A stretch of 64,000 nt of DNA from Salidesulfovibrio brasiliensis JCM 12178 (GCF_001311825.1 NZ_BBCB01000003.1:39520-103519), one strand, 5' to 3'. Shown: positions 37,496 through 47,307, counted from the stretch's first letter. The notes: a model not told the origin generated them from the sequence alone. Numbers and translations are program-made.

Positions 37496-37987
37496 CTACC
37501 AGCGATCCATGCCGCGTCCGTGGCCGTAGCCGTGCCCGCCGCCGTGGTAGCCGCGGCCCTGGCCGTAGCCTTCGCAGTAGCCGTTACCGGAGCCGCGTCC
37601 GCCGCGTCCGCTGAACTTCAGGCCGGTCTCCGCTTCGAATTCCTTTGCCATGGCAGTGCGGTTTTCCCACATCTGATTGCGCAGCTTGCTCATTTCCGCC
37701 ACGAGCTCGTCGATGCGCTTTTCATCGGGGTTGCCAGAGTTGGCGATGGCGTCCAGCTTGATGCGAGCGGCCACTGCCTTGTCGTGCAGTGCGGTTTGCT
37801 TTGCACGGAACTTCTCGAAGATCTGGTTCGCTGCTTCCTGCTTTTCCGGGGTCAGTTGGCTGTACATGCCGTCGCCGTAACCGCCGCAGCCGCCGCCGCG
37901 ACCGTAGCCGGGGCCTGCATAGGCCATTGCGGCCATGGAAAGCATTGCGGCCAGCGCGATGGTAACGATGAGAGTCTTCCTGGTCAT
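37496..37987 (-). CDS. zraP: ZraP-like periplasmic metal-binding chaperone
   Basis: A 163-aa periplasmic Spy/CpxP/ZraP-type protein. Signal peptide MTRKTLIVTIALAAMLSMAAMAYA, then a Gly/Tyr-rich stretch, the LTPEKQEAANQIFEKFRAKQT helix (LTxxQ-type) and further helices. The C-terminus is Gly/His-rich (GYHGGGHGYGHGRGMDRW), a likely metal site. Start at 37987 has a GGGAGA site. It is first in the zraP-DUF4405-zraS-zraR operon and lies behind a sigma-54 promoter, as expected for ZraR control. Confidence 0.9.
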   Translation of the reverse strand: MTRKTLIVTIALAAMLSMAAMAYAGPGYGRGGGCGGYGDGMYSQLTPEKQEAANQIFEKFRAKQTALHDKAVAARIKLDAIANSGNPDEKRIDELVAEMSKLRNQMWENRTAMAKEFEAETGLKFSGRGGRGSGNGYCEGYGQGRGYHGGGHGYGHGRGMDRW

Positions 37988-38061
37988 TGTGTCTCTCCCT
38001 GTGGGTTGAAAGTGTAAACGTTGATCCCCTCCCGGGCTTTTCGCCATATGTGTTGTGAGTA

Positions 38062-38078
38062 CAGCACTGGCTGTGCCA
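38062..38078 (-). promoter_or_regulatory. Sigma-54 promoter for the zra operon
   Basis: Minus strand TGGCAC-AGCCA-GTGCTG: a perfect -24 element and the GC of the -12 element at exact GG-N10-GC spacing, preceded by TTT. Transcription would begin ~12 bp downstream, leaving a ~60-nt leader before zraP. Confidence 0.75.
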
Positions 38079-38140
38079 AAAGGTGATTCTCTTTTTGTTT
38101 TGAAATGTTATCCAGTTTTTCCTACTGAGGAAGTGTGTTT

Positions 38141-38192
38141 ATTGCGCAATATGCTGCACATTTTTTGCACAAAGACTGTGTCTGTTGTGCAG
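38141..38192. promoter_or_regulatory. Candidate enhancer (UAS) with repeated TGCACA half sites
   Basis: Four half sites: ATTGCGCAAT (palindrome), CTGCACA, TTGCACAA and TTGTGCAG. They lie about 65-115 bp upstream of the sigma-54 promoter of zraP, the distance expected for an activator such as ZraR. A related TTGCAC cluster precedes the SHOCT gene at 47.3 kb. Confidence 0.55.
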
Positions 38193-38267
38193 GGGTGTCC
38201 ACTTGACAAGTGCTCTTGGTGAACCAATTCTATGCATCCCGACAATGCAACCCTTGAGGAGTCATAT

Positions 38268-38507
38268 ATGCCTATCTATGAATACGCCTGCCCGGACTGC
38301 GGCAAGGACTTTGAGGAGCTGGTCTTCGATCCTGACGAAATCCCGGCCTGTCCGCACTGTTCGGGCGGCAATGCCCAGAGGATCATGTCGCAGGTGAACA
38401 CCCGCGGCGACGTGCGGGTGGAGATACCGGACTTTCAGAAAGCCCTTGGCGACAAGTACAAGAACGGTGGCCCCGGCGGCGGGTGCGGTTCGGGCGGCTT
38501 CTCTTGA
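38268..38507 (+). CDS. FmdB-family zinc ribbon protein
   Basis: A 79-aa regulatory-type zinc ribbon. Begins MPIYEYACPDCGKDFEELVF with second pair CPHCSGGNAQRIMSQV, the FmdB/CxxC_CXXC_SSSS layout. The C-terminus is Gly-rich (GGPGGGCGSGGFS). Start at 38268 has GAGGAG; in-frame codons upstream are ignored. It is divergent from the zra operon and shares its ~280-bp intergenic region. Function of the family is poorly known. Confidence 0.87.
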   Translation: MPIYEYACPDCGKDFEELVFDPDEIPACPHCSGGNAQRIMSQVNTRGDVRVEIPDFQKALGDKYKNGGPGGGCGSGGFS

Positions 38508-38548
38508 GGCTAGGGAGTATCCCTCCGGTCCGGAGGGAACGGTTTTCA

Positions 38549-38579
38549 ACCCCTGTCGCTTTGGCGACAGGGGTTTTTC
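38549..38579 (+). terminator. Intrinsic terminator after the FmdB-type gene
   Basis: CCCCTGTCG, loop CTTTG, GCGACAGGGG, then TTTTTC. Confidence 0.87.
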
Positions 38580-38704
38580 TTTGCACAATGAAGACTCCTG
38601 CCCGAAATCTCGCACGTTTTGACATGAAAGCGATTTGTCTGCGACACTTAAGGACTATCGGAAGGTCCGGCATGATGACGGGCCAGTTCAACGTGTAGGG
38701 AGAA

Positions 38705-39916
38705 ATGATGCAGACCTTCATGCAGACGTGGCATGACGCGGCAATGACAACCATCGGGCTTTTCTGGATGGCCCTGTGGGCCTTCGGGCTCGGGTATCTC
38801 ATAAGCAGTATGATTCAGGTGTTCGTGACCCGGCAGCGCATGAAACGCAGCATGGGCGAGACCGGCCCCAAAAGCGTGGGGCTGGGGACCTTCTTCGGCT
38901 TCATCTCAAGCTCGTGCAGCTTCGCGGCCCTGTCCACCACGCGCTCGCTGTTCGCCAAGGGATCAGGGCTGGTCCCGGCGCTGGCCTTTATGCTCGCATC
39001 CACCAACCTTGTCATCGAACTGGGAATCATCATCGCGGTCTTCCTCTCATGGCAGTTTGTTGTCGGCGAATATGTCGGCGGAATCCTGCTTATCCTCTTC
39101 ATGTGGATCGTGGTCCGGGCCACGCTCCCGAAACGTCTTGAGGAGAACGCCCGCGAGCACGCCCGGCGGCAGACCGGGGACGAAGGCGAGGAAGAGGATC
39201 AGGACTGGCGGCGGCTCATCGTCACCAAGGAGGGCTGGCTCCGGGTCGCCCGTCGCTACGTCATGGAGTGGGACATGGTCTGGAAGGACGTGACCATCGG
39301 CTTCACCGTGGCGGGAATCATCGCGGCCTTTGTGCCGCAGGAGTTCTTTCAGGCGCTGTTCCTCAGCTCCACGGACGCGGCCCCGGCCTTCTGGCAGGTG
39401 GTCGCGCAGGCGGTCATCGGCCCGGTTGCCGCGTTCTTCACCTTCATCGGCTCCATGGGCAACATCCCGCTGGCCTCGGTGCTGTTCAGCCACGGCGTCA
39501 GCTTTGCGGGCGTGATGGCCTTCATCTTCTTCAGCGACCTCGTGGTTTTCCCTGTGCTCAGGATTCAGGCCACCTACTACGGCTGGAAGATGGCGCTGTA
39601 CATTCTTGCCGTGATGCTGGTGACGCTGGTCTCCTCGGCCGTGCTCATGCACTACGGCTTTGCCGCACTGGATATGCTGCCTGAGGCCAAGGTCGTGGGA
39701 GCCATCACGGACCGTGTTTTCTTTGAGGTGAATTACACCATGTTCCTCAACGTGTTTTTCCTGATTCTGTCCGGTGTGTTCCTGTTCTGGAAGATGCGAA
39801 CGGACGAGGGCGGGATGGACATGGAGCCCTCGCTGGGCGAGCGGATTCTCTCCGGGCTTTCCATGGCCGCATACGGCTGGCTCGGGATCGGCGTTGTTCT
39901 GCCGCTGTTCATTTGA
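38705..39916 (+). CDS. Permease (ArsP/DUF318-like, 8-10 membrane segments)
   Basis: A 403-aa inner-membrane permease. Family-type segments: FFGFISSSCSFAALSTTRSLFAKG with paired Ser-Ser-Ser-Cys-Ser, and a second inverted-like half GPVAAFFTFIGSMGNIPLA. This resembles the PF03773 permeases (ArsP, thiol/arsenical efflux). A charged cytoplasmic loop (REHARRQTGDEGEEEDQD) separates the halves. Two ATGs are adjacent; the second (38708) has better spacing to GGGAG. Substrate unknown; arsenicals or metals are possible. Single gene followed by a bidirectional terminator. Confidence 0.8.
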   Translation: MMQTFMQTWHDAAMTTIGLFWMALWAFGLGYLISSMIQVFVTRQRMKRSMGETGPKSVGLGTFFGFISSSCSFAALSTTRSLFAKGSGLVPALAFMLASTNLVIELGIIIAVFLSWQFVVGEYVGGILLILFMWIVVRATLPKRLEENAREHARRQTGDEGEEEDQDWRRLIVTKEGWLRVARRYVMEWDMVWKDVTIGFTVAGIIAAFVPQEFFQALFLSSTDAAPAFWQVVAQAVIGPVAAFFTFIGSMGNIPLASVLFSHGVSFAGVMAFIFFSDLVVFPVLRIQATYYGWKMALYILAVMLVTLVSSAVLMHYGFAALDMLPEAKVVGAITDRVFFEVNYTMFLNVFFLILSGVFLFWKMRTDEGGMDMEPSLGERILSGLSMAAYGWLGIGVVLPLFI

Positions 39917-39933
39917 CGGGGCCTCGCCCCATG

Positions 39934-39972
39934 AAAAAAGGCCCGTGCAGCAATGCTGCACGGGCCTTTATC
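39934..39972. terminator. Bidirectional terminator between permease and glyA
   Basis: AAAAAAGGCCCGTGCAGC, loop AAT, GCTGCACGGGCCTTTAT. Confidence 0.9.
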
Positions 39973-39989
39973 TGTATTGCAATCAGTGC

Positions 39990-41227
39990 CTACCAGCCGA
40001 AGAGCGGGAATTCGCGGGCGAATTCTTCCACTTCGTCGGCGATTTCGTTGAGCACTTTTTCGTCCTTGTAGTTTTCCAGCGCGGCGGTGATGGCCTCGGC
40101 CACGACGATCATGTCTTCCTCGATCATGCCGCGGGTGGTCAGGGCCGGGGTGCCGAGCCTGACGCCGGAGGTCACGAACGGGGATCTGGTCTCGAACGGG
40201 ATGGTGTTCTTGTTGACCGTGATACCGGCGAGGTCGAGCGCGTGCTCGGCGTCCTTGCCGGTGATGTCCTTGTTGGTGAGGTCAATCATCATCAGGTGGT
40301 TGTCCGTGCCGCCGGAGACCAGCTCGAAGCCGGATTCCTGCAGGGAGTTGGCGAGCACCTTGGCGTTCTTGACCACCTGCTGCTGGTATTCCACGAACCC
40401 TTCCTTGAGGGCCTCGCCAAAGGCCACGGCCTTGGCCGCGATGACATGCATCAGCGGGCCGCCCTGAATGCCGGGGAAGATCTGCGAGTTGAGCGTCTTG
40501 GTCTCGTCCTCGGTGGAGAGGATCATGCCGCCGCGCGGGCCTCGCAGGGTCTTGTGGGTCGTGGTGGTGGTGATGTGGGCGTGCGGGATGCAGCTGGGGT
40601 GTTCGCCCGCTGCAATGAGGCCCGCGATGTGCGCCATGTCCACCATGAGCTTGGCGCCCACTTCATCGGCGATGGCCCGGAAGCGGGCAAAGTCGATGAT
40701 GCGGGGGTAGCGCTGGCGCCTGCCACGATCATGGCCGGTTTGTGTTCCTTGGCGAGCGCCTCGACCTGTTCGTAGTCGATGGTCTGGTCCTCGCGGGTCA
40801 CGCCGTAGTGCACCACGTTGAACAGCTTGCCGGAGAAGTTAACCGGGCTGCCGTGGGTCAGGTGGCCGCCGTGGGACAGCTCCATGGTCAGGATGGTGTC
40901 ACCGGGCTGGCAGTAGCCGAAGTACACGGCCATGTTGGCCTGCGAGCCGGAGTGGGGCTGGACGTTGACGTAGTCGCAGTCGAAGAGCGCCTTGGCGCGG
41001 TCTCGGGCGATGTCCTCGGCGATGTCCACGAACTCGCATCCGCCGTAGTAGCGCTTGTGCGGATAGCCTTCGGCGTACTTGTGGGTCATGATGGACCCCT
41101 GCGCCTGACGCACTGCGGTGGAGACGAAGTTTTCACTGGCGATCAGTTCCAGCTTGCTGACCTGCCGATCGGCTTCCGCTGCGATTGAGGCGGCGATTTC
41201 CGGATCTTGAATAAGCAGTTCTTCCAT
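39990..41227 (-). CDS. glyA: Serine hydroxymethyltransferase (frame break near 40711)
   Basis: PLP enzyme converting serine and THF to glycine and methylene-THF. Features: [54 protein letters not shown] and the PLP lysine segment [17 protein letters not shown]. The frame breaks at about 40711, where GCC-TAC has lost a C (expected [18 protein letters not shown]). Corrected length 412 aa, the family norm. Last gene of the fab operon, followed by a strong terminator. Confidence 0.95.
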
Positions 41228-41245
41228 GGCGGCAAACCTCGTGGG

Positions 41246-42486
41246 TTATCCTTCGAAACGCTTGAACAGCACGCAGGCGTTGGTGCCGCCGAAGCCGAAG
41301 GAGTTGGAAAGGGCGTATGCGACCTTCTGCTCCCGCGAACCGTCGGTGACGAGGTTCTTGAGATCGCAGTCCGGGTCGGGATTTTCATAGTTGGCGATGC
41401 CGGGGATGACGCCTTCGGCGATGGTCTTGACGCAGAAAACGCCCTCAACACCGCCTGCCGCGCCGAGCAGATGCCCGACCTGGCTCTTGTTGGCGGTCAC
41501 GGCGATCTCGTCGGCATGGTCGCCGAACACGGAACGGATGGCTCTGGTTTCGCAGAGGTCGTTCAGCTTGGTGGAGGTGCCGTGGGCGTTGATATGGTCA
41601 AGCGCCTCGGGTTGGACCTTGCCTTCGCGCAGGGCGGCCTTCATGGCCAGCGCCATGCCTTCGCCGTTTTCCGGCGGGGCGGTCATGTGGTAGGCGTCGC
41701 CGGATGCGCCGAAGCCGGTGATTTCCGCAAGGATGGTGGCACCGCGGGCTTTGGCGTGCTCCAGAGATTCCAGAAGCATCAGGCCACAGCCTTCACCCAT
41801 GACGAAGCCGTCGCGCTCGTTGTCAAAGGGACGGGAGGCGGCTTCGGGATCGTCGTTGCGGGTGGACAGCGCTCTCATGGCCGTGAAGCCGGAGATGCCC
41901 AGCGGCGTGATGGTGGACTCTGCGCCGCCGCAGATCATCACGTCGCGCGGCCGAGCATGATGTCCGTATATGCCGCGCCGATGGCGTGGGTGCCGGAGGC
42001 GCAGGCGGTGGTGGTGCAGATGTTGGGTCCCTGTGCGCCTGCCTCGATGGACACCTGACCGGCGGCCATGTTGGCGATCAGCACGGGGATGAAGAACGGG
42101 GAAATCTTGGAGGGTCCCCGTTTCTGCAGTTTTTCATGCATGCTCTCGATGGTGGCGAGGCCGCCGAGGCCCACGCCGATGATGACGCCGGTGCGGTGCG
42201 ACTCGGACTCGGGCACGGTCCAGCCTGCGTCTTCCATGAGCATTTTGGTGCAGGCCACGGAATACTGCGTGAAGGTTTCCATGCGCCGTGCCTGCTTTTT
42301 ATCGATGAAAGTGGTGGGATCGAAATCCTTGACCTGTCCCGCGATGCGGGCATCGAAGCCTTCGGCGTCGAACTTGGTGATGGGGCCGATGCCGGACTTG
42401 CCTGCAATGAGGTTCTTCCAGCTGGTCTCGATGTCGTTACCAAGAGGGGTGATGGCGGAAACCGCCGTGACGACAACCCTGTTCAT
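41246..42486 (-). CDS. fabF: Beta-ketoacyl-ACP synthase II (frame break near 41946)
   Basis: Elongating condensing enzyme of type II fatty-acid synthesis. N-terminal [20 protein letters not shown], catalytic Cys in [15 protein letters not shown], His in [15 protein letters not shown] and [12 protein letters not shown]. The frame breaks at about 41946: GCG-GAC-GTG has lost a G (expected [14 protein letters not shown]). Corrected length 413 aa. Lies 18 bp before glyA and 104 bp after acpP. Confidence 0.95.
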
Positions 42487-42528
42487 TGACTGCCTTCCAG
42501 TTGCTTGTTGGTTCCGTATAGCAAACAG

Positions 42529-42558
42529 AGCGCCTTATGCCCGTTCGGGATAAGCGCT
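42529..42558 (-). other. Hairpin in the acpP-fabF gap
   Basis: AGCGCTTAT-c-CCG, loop AAC, CGG-g-CATAAGGCGCT-type stem, about 12 bp with one mismatch and no T-tract. It may stabilise the acpP end of the transcript or limit readthrough into fabF. Confidence 0.5.
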
Positions 42559-42590
42559 CCTGATAATACCGTATCTCGTCGGCGTGGATG

Positions 42591-42824
42591 CTACTGGTTC
42601 TTTTCGATGAACTCGATGGCGTCCTTGACCTTCAGAATCTTCTGGGCCTGTTCGTCATCGATTTCCAGATCGAATTCTTCTTCCATGGCCATGATGAGCT
42701 CGGTGAGGTCCAGGGAGTCTGCACCCAGGTCTTCAACGAAGGCTGCGCCTTCCACGACTTCGTCGGCGCTCACGCCCAGCTGATCCACGATGATGTCTTT
42801 AACTTTGCTGGCAACGTCGGACAT
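42591..42824 (-). CDS. acpP: Acyl carrier protein
   Basis: A 77-aa acidic carrier with the phosphopantetheine serine in [18 protein letters not shown]. Standard length and composition. GGAGGG site before the ATG. Part of the fab operon between fabG and fabF. Confidence 0.97.
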   Translation of the reverse strand: MSDVASKVKDIIVDQLGVSADEVVEGAAFVEDLGADSLDLTELIMAMEEEFDLEIDDEQAQKILKVKDAIEFIEKNQ

Positions 42825-42862
42825 GGTGTCCCTCCAATACGTAGGTTTTGTTTATGTGTTGA

Positions 42863-43606
42863 TTACATGTACATGCCGCCGTTCACTGCCAGCACCTGAC
42901 CGGTGACGTAACCGCCACCCGGGCCTGCGAGGTAGGAAACGGCAGCGGCGATGTCGTCGCTTTCGCCCAGCCGCTTGAGCGGAATCTGGGTCAGCATGGC
43001 TTCAACGGCCTGCTCCGGAAGTTCGGAGGTCATGTCCGTCTGGATGAAGCCGGGAGCAACGGCGTTCACAGTGACGCCGCGTGCGGCAAGCTCACGGGCA
43101 GTGGACTTGGTCAGTCCGATGAGTCCGGCCTTGGCGGCGCAGTAGTTGGCCTGCCCGGCGTTGCCCATCTGGCCCACGACGCTGGTGATGTTCACAATGC
43201 GTCCGCGGCGCTGCTTGCTCATGAGCTTGGCGGCTTCGCGCTGGAAGGCGAAGCATCCGGTGAGGTTGATTTGCAGGACGCGGTCCCAGTCTTCGTCCTT
43301 CATGCGCATCAGAAGGCCGTCGCGGGTGATGCCCGCGTTGTTGACCAGAACCTCCAGCTCGGCTTTGCCCTTGATCTCTTCCTTGAAGAAGGCGGCGATG
43401 GCGTCGCGGTCGCCGGAGTCGAGCTTGAAGGCGCGGGCCTTGCCGCCCTTTTCCTCGATTCCTGCCACGACTTTTTCGGCTTCTTCGGGGCGGCTGACAT
43501 AGGTGAACCATGTCTCGAAACCGTCCGCTGCGAGGCGTTCGGTCACGGCACGTCCGATGCCGCGGGAGCCGCCGGTAACAAGGGCCACTTTGGGAAGATC
43601 ACTCAT
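42863..43606 (-). CDS. fabG: 3-oxoacyl-ACP reductase
   Basis: NADPH-dependent ketoreductase of fatty-acid elongation, 247 aa, short-chain dehydrogenase. TGGSRGIGRAV (cofactor site), NNAGITRDGLL, catalytic Ser in VNITSVVGQMGN, YCAAKAGLIGLTKS (Tyr and Lys) and VAPGFIQTDM. No frame break. Preceded by a 100-bp gap with an inverted repeat. Confidence 0.96.
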   Translation of the reverse strand: MSDLPKVALVTGGSRGIGRAVTERLAADGFETWFTYVSRPEEAEKVVAGIEEKGGKARAFKLDSGDRDAIAAFFKEEIKGKAELEVLVNNAGITRDGLLMRMKDEDWDRVLQINLTGCFAFQREAAKLMSKQRRGRIVNITSVVGQMGNAGQANYCAAKAGLIGLTKSTARELAARGVTVNAVAPGFIQTDMTSELPEQAVEAMLTQIPLKRLGESDDIAAAVSYLAGPGGGYVTGQVLAVNGGMYM

Positions 43607-43620
43607 TCGTTGTTCACCTC

Positions 43621-43657
43621 ATTGGTATGAGTAGTTGACCGAACCCAATATACCAAT
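43621..43657. promoter_or_regulatory. Inverted repeat between fabH and fabG
   Basis: ATTGGTAT, 21-nt spacer, ATACCAAT: perfect 8-bp arms just upstream of fabG. It could be an operator for a fatty-acid regulator or an RNA stem. The spacer contains TTGACC, a possible -35. Confidence 0.4.
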
Positions 43658-43706
43658 CCGTGCCTGACTGCAAATCTGCCGCAAACGATCGTTTGAAACT
43701 TTTTGG

Positions 43707-44692
43707 TTAAAATTGCAACAGCGCCGAGGCCCATGTGAAGCCCCCGCCAAAACTTGTCAACAAAACGACGTCGCCGTCTTTGATGAATCCGGTTTCGTGG
43801 GCTTCGGAGAGGGCTATGGGGATGCTTGCGGCAGAGGTGTTGCCGTAGCGCTCGACATTGGAAAATACCTTTTCGGGCGGCACGTCGAACTTGCGGCCCA
43901 CGGCGTCGATGATGCGCCAGTTGGCTGATGCGGGATGAGTACATTGAGCTGGTCGCGGGTCATGTCGTTGTCTGCAAGAATCTGGTTGCAGACGGTGGTC
44001 ATGGAACGCACCGCGTGCTTGAAGATTTCGCGCCCTTCCATCTGAATGAAGTAGTCTTCGCGGATGGGGTCGCCGACTTTTTCGTAGGAGGAGCTGGAGC
44101 CGCCGCCTTTGACGGTGAGCAGCTTGCTGAGGCTGCCGTCGCTGGAGAGCTTGACGTCCCTGATCTTCGGACCGTCGCCGTCACGGGTCACGATGGCCGC
44201 CCCGGCACCGTCGCCAAAGAGCACGCAGGTGGTCCGGTCATCAAAGTTTGTGCGGCGGGTGCAGGTCTCGGCACCGATGACCAATACTCTGGCCTCGGGG
44301 TGCAGGGCGAGGATGGCCCGGGCGTTTTCCAGCCCGTAGAGAAATCCGGAGCAGGCTGCGGCGATGTCGTAGACCGCGCGGCCCTTGATGCCGAGTTTTT
44401 CTTCCACGATGCAGGCGCAGGAGGGGACCATGGCGTCGGGCGTGAAGGTGGCCACCACGATGTGGGTCAGTTCCTCGGCGTCCATGCCCGCGTTCTTGAG
44501 GGCCATTTCGGCCGCGCCCACGGCGAGATCGCTGGTGTATTCGCCTTCGGAGACCACGTGGCGGGTCTTGATGCCGGTGCGGGTGGTGATCCATTCGTCG
44601 GAGGTCTCGACGATTGTTTCGAGATCGGAGTTGGAGAGAACCTTTTCCGGTACATGGCGGCCGAGGCCGCGGAGAACGATTTCGATGCTCAT
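43707..44692 (-). CDS. fabH: Beta-ketoacyl-ACP synthase III (frame break near 43925)
   Basis: Initiating condensing enzyme (acetyl-CoA plus malonyl-ACP). 328 aa after correction. Catalytic Cys in [16 protein letters not shown], His in VLIPHQ(A)NWRIID, Asn in [15 protein letters not shown], and FGDGAGAAI. The frame breaks at about 43925: CAG-GCC-AAC has lost a G right at the catalytic His segment. Start at 44692 ([15 protein letters not shown]) fits the family although no clear ribosome site is seen; a longer upstream frame is unrelated. Confidence 0.94.
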
Positions 44693-44873
44693 CGTGTATG
44701 GGGTGGGCTTGGTGCCCGGTTGTCGGCGACGGTTTCCCGTGTGCAAAACGCATGGCGCCACGGCGGCGCGAGCGGCAGTCTGCCGGAAATGGGTATCCGG
44801 CATCTGTCGGGAATAGGGCCTCGAGGTCCGCCTTGGTTGCGGGACGGTGATGGTCCCGCGGTCTTCGAATGTG

Positions 44874-45911
44874 CTAGGCGGCTTTCTCGTCCTTGCGTCC
44901 GGCCAAGGCGCTGTGCGCCTCAAGCCCTTCGGCAAGGTGTTCGTGCGCCTTGTTGGACACGAACTTGGCCGACATGCGAATGGCGTTGGTGATGGCCTTT
45001 TCGTTGGACTTGCCGTGACAGACTATCACGATGCCCTTGAGGCCGAGCAGGGGGGCGCCGCCGTATTCGGCGTAGTCCACCAGCCGCTTGAAACGCCGGA
45101 ACGCACCAAAGGAAAGCAGGGAGCCAAGCCGGGAAAGGATGCTGCTTCCCAGCTCCTTCTTCAGGATGTTCCCGAACGACTTGGCAAGACCCTCGGACAG
45201 CTTCAGGGCCACGTTGCCCACAAAGCCGTCGCAGACCGCAATATCCACGTCGCCGGTGAATATGTCGCGGCCTTCCACGTTACCGATGAAATTGAGCTCG
45301 GACTCCCGGAAGAGTTCGAAGGCTTCCTTGACGATGGCGTTGCCCTTGCCTTCCTCCTCGCCGATGGACAGAAGCCCCACGGTGGGGCGCTCGGTGCCGA
45401 GCACGTCGCGCGCGAGGACGTCGGCCATCAGGCCGAACTGCAGAAGGTGCTGGGGTTTGGAGTCCACGTTGGCACCCACGTCAATAAGGACGCAGGGGCG
45501 CTTTTCCGTGGGCATGACCCCGGCGAACGCCGGACGCAGAACACCCTTGATGCGGCCAAGGACGAACATTCCGCAAGCCACGGTGGCTCCGGAGTGTCCG
45601 GCGCTGACCACGCCGTCGGCCTTGCCTTCCTTGACGGTGCGGCAGGCCACGTGGATGGACGAGTCCTTCTTGCGGCGAAGGGCGTCCGAGGCTTTGTCGT
45701 CCATTTCGACGACTTCGGACGCGGGCACGATGTCGATTTCGAGTCCGTCCGTCTTGTGGGCGTCCAGCTCTGCTCGAATCGCGGTCTCGCCACCCACGAG
45801 GGTGATAGCAATGCCTTCCCGGGCTGCCTGAACAGCGGCCGGCACCACCACGCGGGGACCGTAGTCTCCGCCCATGGCGTCGACGGCTATGCGGGCTTGG
45901 GTGCTAGGCAT
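44874..45911 (-). CDS. plsX: Phosphate acyltransferase PlsX
   Basis: Makes acyl-phosphate from acyl-ACP for phospholipid synthesis. 345 aa with family segments IAVDAMGGDYGPRVVVPAAVQA, SAGHSGATVACGMFVLGRI, VLIDVGANVDSKPQHLLQF, CDGFVGNVALKLSEGLA and YGGAPLLGLKG. Its start overlaps the rpmF stop by 8 bp, as in related genomes. Confidence 0.96.
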   Translation of the reverse strand: MPSTQARIAVDAMGGDYGPRVVVPAAVQAAREGIAITLVGGETAIRAELDAHKTDGLEIDIVPASEVVEMDDKASDALRRKKDSSIHVACRTVKEGKADGVVSAGHSGATVACGMFVLGRIKGVLRPAFAGVMPTEKRPCVLIDVGANVDSKPQHLLQFGLMADVLARDVLGTERPTVGLLSIGEEEGKGNAIVKEAFELFRESELNFIGNVEGRDIFTGDVDIAVCDGFVGNVALKLSEGLAKSFGNILKKELGSSILSRLGSLLSFGAFRRFKRLVDYAEYGGAPLLGLKGIVIVCHGKSNEKAITNAIRMSAKFVSNKAHEHLAEGLEAHSALAGRKDEKAA

Positions 45912-46083
45912 CGTCGCTGTTTACGACTTGGCGACCCTTGTAGTTGCCGCAGACGTCACAGGCACGGTGGGGCAGAACGGGTTCACCGCATTCGCAGTAA
46001 ACGACATTGGGGGCGGTGATGCGGTCGTGAGCGCGACGCATGCCCTTGCGGGAACGGGAAGTCTTTTTCTTGGGAACTGCCAT
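45904..46083 (-). CDS. rpmF: 50S ribosomal protein L32
   Basis: 59 aa: MAVPKKKTSRSRKGMRRAHD at the N-terminus and a zinc ribbon (YCECGEP...HRACDVCGNYKG). Located in the conserved yceD-rpmF-plsX order. Its stop overlaps the plsX start. Confidence 0.96.
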   Translation of the reverse strand: MAVPKKKTSRSRKGMRRAHDRITAPNVVYCECGEPVLPHRACDVCGNYKGRQVVNSDDA

Positions 46084-46139
46084 GATGGTATCCTCTCAAA
46101 CATTGATCTCCTGACAGGGGCGGACCCGGTCAGGGCTGG

Positions 46140-46667
46140 TTACTTTATCTTCAAATTGCGTAAGACCGCAAGTCTCGGATCGCCTTCTTCCTGCTCGGGG
46201 TTGCATTCGCAGGACTGGCTGGGCTTGCCGCACTCGGCGCACAGGCCGCCGCACTCTTCGGCGCAGAGCGGCTTCACCGGGAGGGCGAGGGCGAACTCTT
46301 CCCAGAGTATCGCGCCCATGTCAAGGTGAAGTTGCCCATCCTTTGTAATGATGCGTACTTCTTCGCCGTCGAGGACCTCCTCGCCGCCGTTGGCCTCCTC
46401 GAAGACGTCGAAGTCGGTCTGGACCTCGAAGTCGTAGGGCTCGGCACAGCGGTCGCAGGGGATGCTCACGGATCCGGAGATGGACCCGCGGACCAGCGCG
46501 GCCTCGTCACCCTGCGGAAGCACGGTGAACACCGCCTGAATATCCCTGCCCGGAGCGAACCCAAGGCCGAAGGCGTTCCAGCGATCCTGCCAGAGAGCCT
46601 GTTCCGCAAAAGAAAATTCCCGGCCCTCTGCCGGGATGTCGTTCAGCGGTATGGTAAATTCGGTCAT
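46140..46667 (-). CDS. DUF177 (YceD) protein
   Basis: A 175-aa protein of the YceD/DUF177 family that sits before rpmF in most bacteria and is linked to 23S rRNA accumulation. Four cysteines in the central and C-terminal parts ([30 protein letters not shown]) suggest zinc binding. Start at 46667 ([11 protein letters not shown]). First gene of the fatty-acid operon. Confidence 0.92.
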   Translation of the reverse strand: MTEFTIPLNDIPAEGREFSFAEQALWQDRWNAFGLGFAPGRDIQAVFTVLPQGDEAALVRGSISGSVSIPCDRCAEPYDFEVQTDFDVFEEANGGEEVLDGEEVRIITKDGQLHLDMGAILWEEFALALPVKPLCAEECGGLCAECGKPSQSCECNPEQEEGDPRLAVLRNLKIK

Positions 46668-46874
46668 GGGTCGTATCCTTGTTTTTCGGCTGCCGATCTC
46701 GGGCAACCGGTGATTCCTATATGGGAACTTTTTCCCTTGTCAAGAAAAAAACCCTTGCCAACGCCACCGCAAGACGGTAAGGAATCTCCCTCTGCCGTTC
46801 GGGAGACGCATTTCGCGATCGGCACAACGAGCACGAAAAAAGATAAATTTTGTATATTACGCGAGGAGGTCGCC

Positions 46875-47087
46875 ATGTCTCAGGTTTGCGATATTTGTGG
46901 AAAGGGTCCCCAGACGGGCAACAACGTTTCCCATTCCCACATCAAAACCAAACGTCGTTTCATGCCTAACCTGCAGTCGGTCCGCCATCAGCTGGAATCC
47001 GGTCAGGTCGTGTCCATCAAGGCTTGCACCCGTTGCATCCGCAGCGGCGCTGTTACCAAGCCGGTGGCCAAGAAGGCTGCTGAATAG
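46875..47087 (+). CDS. rpmB: 50S ribosomal protein L28
   Basis: 70 aa: [35 protein letters not shown] and [10 protein letters not shown], the cysteine-containing form. Strong GAGGAGG site; -10-like TATATT about 30 bp upstream. Divergent from yceD, matching the Desulfovibrio gene order. Confidence 0.96.
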   Translation: MSQVCDICGKGPQTGNNVSHSHIKTKRRFMPNLQSVRHQLESGQVVSIKACTRCIRSGAVTKPVAKKAAE

Positions 47088-47126
47088 CAGGACGAAGTTT
47101 CCCCACCGAACTCGTTTCGGTGACAT

Positions 47127-47153
47127 GCCCCGCTGCAAGGCGGGGCTTTTTCT
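47127..47153 (+). terminator. Intrinsic terminator after rpmB
   Basis: GCCCCGC, loop TGCAAG, GCGGGGC, then TTTTTC. The rest of the gap to 47423 holds only the TTGCAC cluster and the sigma-54 promoter listed below. Confidence 0.85.
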
Positions 47154-47307
47154 TGTGCGAGGACTCTCTTCGCACCGTTTTCCTCTGCGCTCCGCTCTGC
47201 ATCCACTCGCGGTCATCGCGCTCACTTCCCACATCATCACCCTGACATTCTGCTGAGCACCATGCAAGGGTGCCACTGTGCAAGTGCAGCCACTTGTGGT
47301 TGTCCTT

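Noticed and set aside
38212..38240. TTGACA promoter for the FmdB-type gene
   Set aside because: -35 is good but no convincing -10 at 16-18 bp.
40700..43930. glyA, fabF and fabH as pseudogenes
   Set aside because: Single-base losses in short G/C contexts in essential genes, with intact motifs on both sides, point to sequencing error.
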